Positions 19,530 through 31,034 of a DNA stretch of 64,000 nt are shown piece after piece. Within the stretch, counting starts at the first letter, position 1; every line of letters begins with the position of its first letter. The notes beneath the pieces are model-generated. The model was not told the origin of the DNA. It saw only the letters and a list, made by a program, of their open reading frames with translations, and did not search any database. Both the position numbers and the translations under genes were made by a program. This DNA is from Urophycis tenuis (Eukaryota > Chordata > Actinopteri > Gadiformes > Phycidae): the NCBI GenBank assembly GCA_036785325.1, contig JAXIVH010000042.1, positions 2,720,989 through 2,784,988 on the forward strand, given 5' to 3'.

Positions 19530-19625
19530 CATTGGCGCCGGATGCTGCGTGACGCAACATTGCCCCTCCTGCCGGGAGCTGCGCAGCGCAGCATTGGCTC
19601 TGCTGCCGGCTGCTGCGTGGCGCAG
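19530..19625 (+). repeat. Three 34-bp subterminal repeats with palindromes (copy 2)
   Basis: Counterpart of the left-end repeats of copy 1; same 28, 34 and 34 bp arrangement and palindromes, with no difference noticed. Confidence 0.75.
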
Positions 19626-19671
19626 CATTTTGTACACCTGATTGTTTTCATGACGAATGCAGCAAATAACT

Positions 19672-19766
19672 CACTTTGGTTGGTTAAAATACACATGGGG
19701 TAGGTCTTAAGGCTTTGGTAAAGAGCTCGTGACCACCAAAATGCACTTTGATTGGCTGAAAATCAC
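19672..19766 (-). promoter_or_regulatory. Likely transposase promoter region (copy 2)
   Basis: The same pair of 23-bp direct repeats (19672-19694, 19744-19766) and inverted CCAAT box as in copy 1. As upstream DNA is also duplicated, both copies should have the same expression potential. Confidence 0.45.
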
Positions 19767-19831
19767 GTAAATCAATCAGATATACACATGCTTTTCTGTT
19801 GTTTTTAGCGAGCGAGAAGTAGCGAGTAGCG

Positions 19832-21890
19832 ATGGACATGGAAGTTTTTGATAGCGATGGCAGTGATATCGATCTAAATTTCGAGGGATTTGAGTCTGAG
19901 GAGGAGGAGGTGAATGAGTTTGTGCCGGATGATCCACTAGAACGGGCACAGATGTGCGATTTTTTGGACACCGACGAAGAGGAGGAGGAGGGTGAGTTTC
20001 GGGGATTCCAGGTGGACTGGAGAACCGATAATTACTTACCTCGGCATACAAAGCCATTCTCTCGTACACCGGGGGTGAAACAACCGATCACCTTGGATGC
20101 AAGCCCACTCGATGCTTTTTCATTCATCTTTACTGATGAGCTGTGGGACACGTTAGTGACCGAGACGAATCGGTACGCGGAACAGGTACGAGCTCGGACC
20201 CCCACGACCTCAAAGTGGACGCCGGTCTCGAAAACAGAGATGAGCACATTCCTTGGGCTGTGTCTTTGCTTTGGCATTTTAAAGCTACCAGCACGTCGGG
20301 ATTACTGGAGGCAGACAAAGTGGCTGTATCAAACGAGTGTCCCCAGGGCAATGTCGAGGGACCGTTTCGACATGATCTGGAGGTAATTATTAATGTTTTG
20401 TTTTCTTGTGCTCTCTTCCGAGTTCCATACTCTTCTCTCGCTCTTCTCTTAGATAACGGAATGGCCAGTAATGATAGTGGTGCTATAGCAATTACTAATG
20501 GTGATGATGGTTGATAATGAATAAATACAATAATGGAATAATGAATAAATAGCGTAATAAATAGTAATACAATTATGAATAAATATAAATACTATAAATA
20601 ACATAATACATAATAATACAAATAAACACAATGATGGAAATAAATGTCAGGCTCAAATTCTTTGTCATATGCATTTTCAGATATCTCCATCTACAAGACA
20701 ACTTGGACCCCGCCTTGGATAAATCCGATAAGCTGTGGAAGATCCGGCGGTTCATGGACCTCCTCTTGCTTCAGTTCCAGGCCCTCTATGAGGTCAATGG
20801 GTATGTGAGCGTGGATGAGTCCATGGTGAAATACAAGGGACGCCTTGCCTTCCGGCAGTACCTCCCCATGAAGCCGGTGAAGTGGGGGATAAAGGTGTGG
20901 GTCATGGCAGAGAGCAAAACAGGCTACGTAAACAATTTCCAAGTTTACACAGGGGCCATTGCAGGCAAGACTGAGACAGGCCTGGCTCACCGGATTGTGA
21001 CAGACCTGGCTACACCGTATTTTGACACAAACCTGTGTGTTTACATGGACAACTTTTACACCAGTGTGAAGTTGTTGCTGGATCTGCATGACAGGGGTGT
21101 CCAAGCATGCGGCACGGTGCGTGCCGGGAGGAAGGACCTCCCTAAAAACAAGGAGCTCACTAAGAAGGCTGGTCTAAACAGACATGCTTTCAATGTGGCA
21201 CAGCAGGATGACCTCACCTTCTGCGTCTGGCAGGACACCAAAACGGTCATGGTCCTGTCCAACTTTCATGACCCGACAGCTCATGGGTCAGTGAAGAGGA
21301 GAACCAGCCGGCAAAGCCAGACTAATGTTCGGGTGCCAGCATGTCTTGCTGATTATCAGCAACACATGAAGGGGGTCGATTTACTGGACCAGATGGTGGG
21401 CTACTACCAGATACACCACCGGTCTACGAAGTGGTGGAGGAGGCTGTTCTTCTACTTCATCAGTGTTGCGGGCTACAATGCCTTTGTTGCTGCCAGGTCT
21501 GTGGGAGGACCTGGGTGGAAATACAGGAGGACCGGCTACAAGGACTGGCTGGAGGATCTGTCCCAGGAGCTGATCGTCCCTGTGACAGCAAGAAGTGCTC
21601 CCTGTGTGCTCCCCACCACCCCAACAGTTGCTTCTGCTGACCATGATCTGGCCCAGATCTACCCCAAAAGGAAGACCTGCAGGGAATGTTCTCTAAAGCA
21701 CAGTGGCACCAGCGTGCGTCCAGGGTCAACACTGATGGGGTGCAAGCAGTGCAATGTCCCTCTGCACCGCGAGTGCTTCATGCACCACGTTATAAGACAT
21801 TCAAGTTCCACCAGTTCCACCTCAGGACTTTCCCCATCCCTCCACACCCCTCCCCCCACCTCCCCAACCCTCCCCACCCCTCCCTCATAA
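19832..21890 (+). CDS. PGBD4-like piggyBac transposase, two exons, 586 aa (copy 2)
   Basis: Exons 19832-20382 and 20681-21890. The predicted protein is identical to copy 1, with the four Asp residues at 229, 307, 417 and 420 and the Cys/His zinc domain at 517-552. Identity of two complete copies indicates that the duplication is recent or that gene conversion keeps them alike. Either copy could supply transposase. Confidence 0.93.
20383..20680 (+). other. Intron of transposase gene (copy 2)
   Basis: 298-bp GT-AG intron with the same donor (GAG|GTAATT) and acceptor (TTTTCAG|ATA) as copy 1. Confidence 0.88.
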
Positions 21891-22009
21891 TGTTTTGATG
21901 TTTATTATTTGTATTTGATATAATCGTTTTTACTGTTTTTCTTATTAATCTTGTTTTGAGACTGTTTAAAAAATGTTGCTCTTATAGTTGTGCTCAGGGA
22001 GCATGTTTT

Positions 22010-22015
22010 AATAAA
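22010..22015 (+). terminator. Polyadenylation signal AATAAA (copy 2)
   Basis: Same AATAAA as in copy 1, about 120 bp past the stop codon. Confidence 0.75.
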
Positions 22016-22127
22016 ACCTGTGGTTCTTACCTTTACAATGCTTCTTATTTCATCTTTCTAGGTGCTCCAGAGGCTTAGATATTAAGGTTTATGTAGACGT
22101 TGACAATTCTTACTTTTTTCTCAGAAA

Positions 22128-22146
22128 ACCCTCAGGAAATGAGGGT
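22128..22146 (+). repeat. Right subterminal hairpin (copy 2)
   Basis: Duplicate of the 7-bp-stem hairpin of copy 1. Confidence 0.7.
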
Positions 22147-22210
22147 CTTTTTCCTAGAATAGCATAGGATTTTAGCAGTGTTTTTAGCAGGCGTTTTAGG
22201 CATAAATGGG

Positions 22211-22214
22211 TTAA
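22211..22214. other. Retained right TTAA target site (copy 2)
   Basis: Same as in copy 1; the left TTAA is likewise missing. Confidence 0.85.
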
Positions 22215-22709
22215 TAACAATTCCTGTGCCCCATACACCGCGCGACTACAGAGATTGTGTAGGAAGTTGACCTTAGAGAAGACTCAATGGCTTACTTTCC
22301 TCACCCAAAACAACAATTTCTTGGGGTAGTCTATTCTCGCCGTAGGTACTTCGGTAATGGGTTTTTTTGTGAAAAGTTTTCCGGATGAAATGCATGCTGG
22401 GTAATTGTCTTCTTCCTCCAATATGTCAAGTGTAGGTTAAGGTTAGGGTAGATTTAGGGGTAGAGTTAGCAGTTAACCTTAACGTTAGGTTTGAAGTAAA
22501 TGGGAGGGGTTGCGGTTAGGGTTAAGGTTAGGGCTGAGGTTAGGGTTAGGTATAAGGTTACGGTTTAGGGTTAAGGTTAGGGTTAAGGTTAGGGTTACGG
22601 TTAGGGCTAAGGTTAGGGCTAAGGTTAGAGTAAGGGTTAGGGTTAGCGTTACGGTTAGGGTAAGGTTAGGGTTAGGGTTAGAGGTTAGGGGTTAGGGGTT
22701 AGGGTTAAG

Positions 22710-25484
22710 ATGAGGGCTGAGGTTAGGGTTAAGGTTAGGGCTGAGGTTAGGGTTAGGTTTAAGGTTAGGGATAAGGTTAGGGTTGGGGTTACGGCTGAGA
22801 TTGGGGTTAAGGTTAGGGTTGAGGTTAGGGTTAGTGTTATGGATAAGGTTAGGTTAAGTGTTAGGGCCAAGGTTAGGGTTAAGGTTATGGTTAAGATTAG
22901 GGTTAGGGCTAGAATTAGGGTTAGGGCTAAGGTTAGGGTTAGGGTTATGGCTGAGGTTAGGGTTAAGGTTAGGTTTGAGGTTAGTGTTAAGGTAAGGGCC
23001 AAGGTTAGGGTTAGGGTTAAGGTTAGGGTTAGGGCTAAGGTTAGGGTTAGGGTTATGGCTGAGGCTAGGGTTAGGGCTAAAGTTAGGGCAAAGGTTAGAG
23101 TTAGGGTTAGCGTTAGAGTTAGGGTAGGGTTAGTGTTGGAGGTTAGGGTAGGCTTAGGGTTAGAGTTAGAGTAGGGGTTAGGGTTAGAGTTAGAGTAGGG
23201 GTTAGGGTTAGTGTTAAGGCTAAGGTTAGGGGTTGAGGTTAGTGTTAAGATTAGGGCCAAGGTAAGGGTTAGTGTTAGGGTTGAGTTAGGGTTAGGGCTA
23301 AGGTTAGGCCTATGGTTAGGGTTGGGGTTGAGGTTATCCCTAGGGTTAGAGTTAGAGCTAGAGATTGAGTAAGGTAGAGTCAAGGTGAGACAGTCTGTAC
23401 GGACTGAACTCACCCCCGCCGGATCGGGCTAGTACACTCTATCTCCCACAACTCCCTCATTTCCATGAGGGAAGACAGGGGAGAAGAGATGGGAGGAGTA
23501 TATATATTTAATATATTTTTTTTTAGTAAATAAATACATCGAGAGACTCACAGCTGGAGTGGGTTTTAATCTTTGTATTCAAGGTTGTTCCTCCTCTTTT
23601 GATTCCTCGCTGGTGGTGCGTCGTCTCCACCTAGTGGTCGTTTTGTGAAGAAGAGTTATAGAAATAGAAATAGAAATACTCTATTGTTCCCAGGTTGGGA
23701 AATTGCATTAATAGGTAAGTAATAATAATAATAATAGGTAATTGCAATAGTTGGTAAGGTAATCTATATTTAATTTATTTATTTATATTTGTATATTTAT
23801 TTAGTCTATTTATTTATTCATTTTTGTTTATTTATTTATTTAGATAAAGAGGATCACAGCTGGAGTGAGTTTTTAGTCTTTGTGTTAAAGGCTGGTTGCC
23901 TTCTTTTGATTCTTCAGTGGTGGTCCATCGCCTCCATCTAGTGGTCGTTTTGTGAATAACAGTTGGTAAGGTAATATAAATGGGTTGTGTAGAGAGCCCG
24001 TTCTTTCGATGGCCCTGGCTCGGTTAGGTTCGTTAGAGTTATCTCGATGACCCCCCCCACCTCATCCAACGACTCGGTAGTTGAATAGGGGATCAAAGGC
24101 AGTTGCACTCGCCAATATCTAGTCATCCGCAGCTCTCTTTTCCCATATTACCAAGAATGAAGTAAAACGAAATGGTTATCTGTCTTGTTGTGATATAACC
24201 GCTGATTTGGAGATATAGACTTGTTTTTCCTTTTCCCAAAGGTTTTCTTTGTTCCAAGATGAAGGTCAATCTTGTTTGATTGAAGGTACTTCCAATGCAT
24301 TGGTATATTTACTTATTTGAATAAAGACGAGTCACAGCTGGAGTGAGACTTTTCTATTCAATTTCTATTTGAGTATAAACGTGCTATCGAAATATTAGGA
24401 CACGTCATCAGTAGTGGACCCTGGGATCATAGGGTGTTTCTGGCCATTGTCACTATACACCCTCACCCAAGGGAGGCCCCCCCGAGAGTGATCAATTCTC
24501 AAGGTGTGTCGTTTCCGAAATGGAATTGGTATTGGGTTTAAGCTTTTTTAGGAGTGATCATTTGTTGAGGTAACGTTGAGGTAAGTAAAGGTAAGTAAAA
24601 CACTTTTTAGGATACATTGTTTTGGTTATGGAGAGGAGGGGGCACATACTTACCCCCTGACCAGCACAAACCAGTTGTTAACACCGCTAGGTAGCCCTGG
24701 TTTGGCCAATCAGGGCCGGAGCTTGGTTCTTGTCCTCTGTTGGGTCCAGATGAACTAGCAGAAAACTGGGGTCACGAAGGACCGAGGCCAGCCGTGACAA
24801 AGCACTGCCTCCACGGTCCCCCAATGCAGCTATCCTCAGCGATGGGTGTCCAGACCTAGGAAAGACCAAGACCAGCCCCGACCAGCGGTGCCTTCCCAGT
24901 CGGTCCCAGGGTAGGAAAGGCCAAGGCCAGCCGCGACTAAGCACTGCCTCCCTGGCCCCTCCAGGACCCCATGCCGAACAGCCTGTTAATAACAATTCCT
25001 GTGCCCCATACACCGCGCGACTACAGAGATTGTGTAGGAAGTTGACCTTAGAGAAGACTCAATGGCTTACTTTCCTCACCCAAAACAACAATTTCTTGGG
25101 GTAGTCTATTCTCGCCGTAGGTACTTCGGTAATGGGTTTTTTTGTGAAAAGTTTTCCGGATGAAATGCATGCTGGGTAATTGTCTTCTTCCTCCAATATG
25201 TCAAGTGTAGGTTAAGGTTAGGGTAGATTTAGGGGTAGAGTTAGCAGTTAACCTTAACGTTAGGTTTGAAGTAAATGGGAGGGGTTGCGGTTAGGGTTAA
25301 GGTTAGGGCTGAGGTTAGGGTTAGGTATAAGGTTACGGTTTAGGGTTAAGGTTAGGGTTAAGGTTAGGGTTACGGTTAGGGCTAAGGTTAGGGCTAAGGT
25401 TAGAGTAAGGGTTAGGGTTAGCGTTACGGTTAGGGTAAGGTTAGGGTTAGGGTTAGAGGTTAGGGGTTAGGGGTTAGGGTTAAG
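22710..25484 (+). repeat. Satellite unit U8 (long, 2775 bp)
   Basis: Duplicate of U5 at +10,307: V state, long, with the short-type (type-2) body near 24260-24370. Confidence 0.95.
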
Positions 25485-28259
25485 ATGAGGGCTGAGGTTA
25501 GGGTTAAGGTTAGGGCTGAGGTTAGGGTTAGGTTTAAGGTTAGGGATAAGGTTAGGGTTGGGGTTACGGCTGAGATTGGGGTTAAGGTTAGGGTTGAGGT
25601 TAGGGTTAGTGTTATGGATAAGGTTAGGTTAAGTGTTAGGGCCAAGGTTAGGGTTAAGGTTATGGTTAAGATTAGGGTTAGGGCTAGAATTAGGGTTAGG
25701 GCTAAGGTTAGGGTTAGGGTTATGGCTGAGGTTAGGGTTAAGGTTAGGTTTGAGGTTAGTGTTAAGGTAAGGGCCAAGGTTAGGGTTAGGGTTAAGGTTA
25801 GGGTTAGGGCTAAGGTTAGGGTTAGGGTTATGGCTGAGGCTAGGGTTAGGGCTAAAGTTAGGGCAAAGGTTAGAGTTAGGGTTAGCGTTAGAGTTAGGGT
25901 AGGGTTAGTGTTGGAGGTTAGGGTAGGCTTAGGGTTAGAGTTAGAGTAGGGGTTAGGGTTAGAGTTAGAGTAGGGGTTAGGGTTAGTGTTAAGGCTAAGG
26001 TTAGGGGTTGAGGTTAGTGTTAAGATTAGGGCCAAGGTAAGGGTTAGTGTTAGGGTTGAGTTAGGGTTAGGGCTAAGGTTAGGCCTATGGTTAGGGTTGG
26101 GGTTGAGGTTATCCCTAGGGTTAGAGTTAGAGCTAGAGATTGAGTAAGGTAGAGTCAAGGTGAGACAGTCTGTACGGACTGAACTCACCCCCGCCGGATC
26201 GGGCTAGTACACTCTATCTCCCACAACTCCCTCATTTCCATGAGGGAAGACAGGGGAGAAGAGATGGGAGGAGTATATATATTTAATATTTTTTTTTTTA
26301 GTAAATAAATACATCGAGAGACTCACAGCTGGAGTGGGTTTTAATCTTTGTATTCAAGGTTGTTCCTCCTCTTTTGATTCCTCGCTGGTGGTGCGTCGTC
26401 TCCACCTAGTGGTCGTTTTGTGAAGAAGAGTTATAGAAATAGAAATAGAAATACTCTATTGTTCCCAGGTTGGGAAATTGCATTAATAGGTAAGTAATAA
26501 TAATAATAATAGGTAATTGCAATAGTTGGTAAGGTAATCTATATTTAATTTATTTATTTATATTTGTATATTTATTTAGTCTATTTATTTATTCATTTTT
26601 GTTTATTTATTTATTTAGATAAAGAGGATCACAGCTGGAGTGAGTTTTTAGTCTTTGTGTTAAAGGCTGGTTGCCTTCTTTTGATTCTTCAGTGGTGGTC
26701 CATCGCCTCCATCTAGTGGTCGTTTTGTGAATAACAGTTGGTAAGGTAATATAAATGGGTTGTGTAGAGAGCCCGTTCTTTCGATGGCCCTGGCTCGGTT
26801 AGGTTCGTTAGAGTTATCTCGATGACCCCCCCCACCTCATCCAACGACTCGGTAGTTGAATAGGGGATCAAAGGCAGTTGCACTCGCCAATATCTAGTCA
26901 TCCGCAGCTCTCTTTTCCCATATTACCAAGAATGAAGTAAAACGAAATGGTTATCTGTCTTGTTGTGATATAACCGCTGATTTGGAGATATAGACTTGTT
27001 TTTCCTTTTCCCAAAGGTTTTCTTTGTTCCAAGATGGAGGTCAATCTAGTTTGATTGAAGGTACTTCCAATGCATTGGTATATTTACTTATTTGAATAAA
27101 GACGAGTCACAGCTGGAGTGAGACTTTTCTTTTCCATTTCTATTTGAGTATAAACGTGCTATCGAAATATTAGGACACGTCATCAGTAGTGGACCCTGGG
27201 ATCATAGGGTGTTTCTGGCCATTGTCACTATACACCCTCACCCAAGGGAGGCCCCCCCGAGAGTGATCAATTCTCAAGGTGTGTCGTTTCCGAAATGGAA
27301 TTGGTATTGGGTTTAAGCTTTTTTAGGAGTGATCATTTGTTGAGGTAACGTCGAGGTAAGTAAAGGTAAGTAAAACACTTTTTAGGATACATTGTTTTGG
27401 TTATGGAGAGGAGGGGGCACATACTTACCCCCTGACCAGCACAAACCAGTTGTTAACACCGCTAGGTAGCCCTGGTTTGGCCAATCAGGGCCGGAGCTTG
27501 GTTCTTGTCCTCTGTTGGGTCCAGATGAACTAGCAGAAAACTGGGGTCACGAAGGACCGAGGCCAGCCGTGACAAAGCACTGCCTCCACGGTCCCCCAAT
27601 GCAGCTATCCTCAGCGATGGGTGTCCAGACCTAGGAAAGACCAAGACCAGCCCCGACCAGCGGTGCCTTCCCAGTCGGTCCCAGGGTAGGAAAGGCCAAG
27701 GCCAGCCGCGACTAAGCACTGCCTCCCTGGCCCCTCCAGGACCCCATGCCGAACAGCCTGTTAATAACAATTCCTGTGCCCCATACACCGCGCGACTACA
27801 GAGATTGTGTAGGAAGTTGACCTTAGAGAAGACTCAATGGCTTACTTTCCTCACCCAAAACAACAATTTCTTGGGGTAGTCTATTCTCGCCGTAGGTACT
27901 TCGGTAATGGGTTTTTTTGTGAAAAGTTTTCCGGATGAAATGCATGCTGGGTAATTGTCTTCTTCCTCCAATATGTCAAGTGTAGGTTAAGGTTAGGGTA
28001 GATTTAGGGGTAGAGTTAGCAGTTAACCTTAACGTTAGGTTTGAAGTAAATGGGAGGGGTTACGGTTAGGGTTAAGGTTAGGGCTGAGGTTAGGGTTAGG
28101 TATAAGGTTACGGTTTAGGGTTAAGGTTAGGGTTAAGGTTAGGGTTACGGTTAGGGCTAAGGTTAGGGCTAAGGTTAGAGTAAGGGTTAGGGTTAGCGTT
28201 ACGGTTAGGGTAAGGTTAGGGTTAGGGTTAGAGGTTAGGGGTTAGGGGTTAGGGTTAAG
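25485..28259 (+). repeat. Satellite unit U9 (long, 2775 bp)
   Basis: V state, type-1 body. It shares the AATATTTTTT tract (near 26286) with U6 but has CCGAAATGG at 27292, where U6 has CCAAAATGG. That marks the right limit of 10,307-bp similarity. U20 is its counterpart in the second higher-order copy (+27,731). Confidence 0.95.
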
Positions 28260-31034
28260 ATGAGGGCTGAGGTTAGGGTTAAGGTTAGGGCTGAGGTTAG
28301 GGTTAGGTTTAAGGTTAGGGATAAGGATAGGGTTGGGGTTACGGCTGAGATTGGGGTTAAGGTTAGGGTTGAGGTTAGGGTTAGTGTTATGGATAAGGTT
28401 AGGTTAAGTGTTAGGGCCAAGGTTAGGGTTAAGGTTATGGTTAAGATTAGGGTTAGGGCTAGAATTAGGGTTAGGGCTAAGGTTAGGGTTAGGGTTATGG
28501 CTGAGGTTAGGGTTAAGGTTAGGTTTGAGGTTAGTGTTAAGGTTAGGGCCAAGGTTAGGGTTAGGGTTAAGGTTAGGGTTAGGGCTAAGGTAAGGGTTAG
28601 GGTTATGGCTGAGGCTAGGGTTAGGGCTAAAGTTAGGGCAAAGGTTAGAGTTAGGGTTAGCGTTAGAGTTAGGGTAGGGTTAGTGTTGGAGGTTAGGGTA
28701 GGCTTAGGGTTAGAGTTAGAGTAGGGGTTAGGGTTAGAGTTAGAGTAGGGGTTAGGGTTAGTGTTAAGGCTAAGGTTAGGGGTTGAGGTTAGTGTTAAGA
28801 TTAGGGCCAAGGTAAGGGTTAGTGTTAGGGTTGAGTTAGGGTTAGGGCTAAGGTTAGGCCTATGGTTAGGGTTGGGGTTGAGGTTATCCCTAGGGTTAGA
28901 GTTAGAGCTAGAGATTGAGTAAGGTAGAGTCAAGGTGAGACAGTCTGTACGGACTGAACTCACCCCCGCCGGATCGGGCTAGTACACTCTATCTCCCCCA
29001 ACTCCCTCATTTCCATGAGGGAAGACAGGGGAGAAGAGATGGGAGGAGTATATATATTTAATATATATTTTTTTAGTTAATAAATACATCGAGAGACTCA
29101 CAGCTGGAGTGGGTTTTAATCTTTGTATTCAAGGTTGTTCCTCCTCTTTTGATTCCTCGCTGGTGGTGCGTCGTCTCCACCTAGTGGTCGTTTTGTGAAG
29201 AAGAGTTATAGAAATAGAAATAGAAATACTCTATTGTTCCCAGGTTGGGAAATTGCATTAATAGGTAAGTAATAATAATAATAATAGGTAATTGCAATAG
29301 TTGGTAAGGTAATCTATATTTAATTTATTTATTTATATTTGTATATTTATTTAGTCTATTTATTTATTCATTTTTGTTTATTTATTTATTTAGATAAAGA
29401 GGATCACAGCTGGAGTGAGTTTTTAGTCTTTGTGTTAAAGGCTGGTTGCCTTCTTTTGATTCTTCAGTGGTGGTCCATCGCCTCCATCTAGTGGTCGTTT
29501 TGTGAATAACAGTTGGTAAGGTAATATAAATGGGTTGTGTAGAGAGCCCGTTCTTTCGATGGCCCTGGCTCGGTTAGGTTCGTTAGAGTTATCTCGATGA
29601 CCCCCCCCACCTCATCCAACGACTCGGTAGTTGAATAGGGGATCAAAGGCAGTTGCACTCGCCAATATCTAGTCATCCGCAGCTCTCTTTTCCCATATTA
29701 CCAAGAATGAAGTAAAACGAAATGGTTATCTGTCTTGTTGTGATATAACCGCTGATTTGGAGATATAGACTTGTTTTTCCTTTTCCCAAAGGATTTCTTT
29801 GTTCCAAGTTGGAGGTCAATCTAGTTTGATTGAAGGTACTTCCAATGCATTGGTATATTTACTTATTTGAATAAAGACGAGTCACAGCTGGAGTGAGACT
29901 TTTCTTTTCCATTTCTATTTGAGTATAAACGTGCTATCGAAATATTAGGACACGTCATCAGTAGTGGACCCTGGGATCATAGGGTGTTTCTGGCCATTGT
30001 CACTATACACCCTCACCCAAGGGAGGCCCCCCCGAGAGTGATCAATTCTCAAGGTGTGTCGTTTCCGAAATGGAATTGGTATTGGGTTTAAGCTTTTTTA
30101 GGAGTGATCATTTGTTGAGGTAACGTCGAGGTAAGTAAAGGTAAGTAAAACACTTTTTAGGATACATTGTTTTGGTTATGGAGAGGAGGGGGCACATACT
30201 TACCCCCTGACCAGCACAAACCAGTTGTTAACACCGCTAGGTAGCCCTGGTTTGGCCAATCAGGGCCGGAGCTTGGTTCTTGTCCTCTGTTGGGTCCAGA
30301 TGAACTAGCAGAAAACTGGGGTCACGAAGGACCGAGGCCAGCCGTGACAAAGCACTGCCTCCACGGTCCCCCAATGCAGCTATCCTCAGCGATGGGTGTC
30401 CAGACCTAGGAAAGACCAAGACCAGCCCCGACCAGCGGTGCCTTCCCAGTCGGTCCCAGGGTAGGAAAGGCCAAGGCCAGCCGCGACTAAGCACTGCCTC
30501 CCTGGCCCCTCCAGGACCCCATGCCGAACAGCCTGTTAATAACAATTCCTGTGCCCCATACACCGCGCGACTACAGAGATTGTGTAGGAAGTTGACCTTA
30601 GAGAAGACTCAATGGCTTACTTTCCTCACCCAAAACAACAATTTCTTGGGGTAGTCTATTCTCGCCGTAGGTACTTCGGTAATGGTTTTTTTTGTGAAAA
30701 GTTTTCCGGATGAAATGCATGCTGGGTAATTGTCTTCTTCCTCCAATATGTCAAGTGTAGGTTAAGGTTAGGGTAGATTTAGGGGTAGAGTTAGCAGTTA
30801 ACCTTAACGTTAGGTTTGAAGTAAATGGGAGGGGTTACGGTTAGGGTTAAGGTTAGGGCTGAGGTTAGGGTTAGGTATAAGGTTACGGTTTAGGGTTAAG
30901 GTTAGGGTTAAGGTTAGGGTTACGGTTAGGGCTAAGGTTAGGGCTAAGGTTAGAGTAAGGGTTAGGGTTAGCGTTACGGTTAGGGTAAGGTTAGGGTTAG
31001 GGTTAGAGGTTAGGGGTTAGGGGTTAGGGTTAAG
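28260..31034 (+). repeat. Satellite unit U10 (long, 2775 bp)
   Basis: D state but long. It has CTCCCCCAAC near 28993 and AGTTAATAAATAC near 29076, shared with U11 and U22. Private changes are GGATTTCTTTG and CCAAGTTGG near 29790-29810. The 3' part carries TAATGGTTTTTTTT near 30680. Position matches U21 (+27,731), although U21 is partly converted. Confidence 0.95.

Larger units (their letters stand above)
19528..22210 (+). mobile_element. piggyBac (PGBD4-like) DNA transposon, copy 2
   Basis: Same element as copy 1 at +10,307, with the same target position, the same altered left junction (CCAG-CCCATT) and the same TTAA on the right (22211-22214). These shared features, together with identical flanking satellite variants, show it was copied by tandem duplication of the host DNA, not by a second transposition. 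Confidence 0.92.
17953..22709 (+). repeat. Satellite unit U7 (short) carrying piggyBac copy 2, 4757 bp
   Basis: Duplicate of U4 at +10,307 with the same 702-bp deletion (junction 18569/18570), D state, GTAAAGG variant, 9-base C run and the same transposon with the same junctions. Confidence 0.95.
16241..26547 (+). repeat. 10,307-bp tandem duplication, right copy
   Basis: Right-hand copy containing U7 with transposon copy 2 and U8. Similarity at this offset must end before 27292, where U9 has CCGAAATGG and U6 (16985) has CCAAAATGG. Coordinates are the leftmost placement consistent with the markers. Confidence 0.8.

Noticed and set aside
19528..22210. Second transposon as an independent insertion
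   Set aside because: Same site, same defective left junction and same flanking variants at a fixed 10,307-bp offset show it was carried by host duplication.
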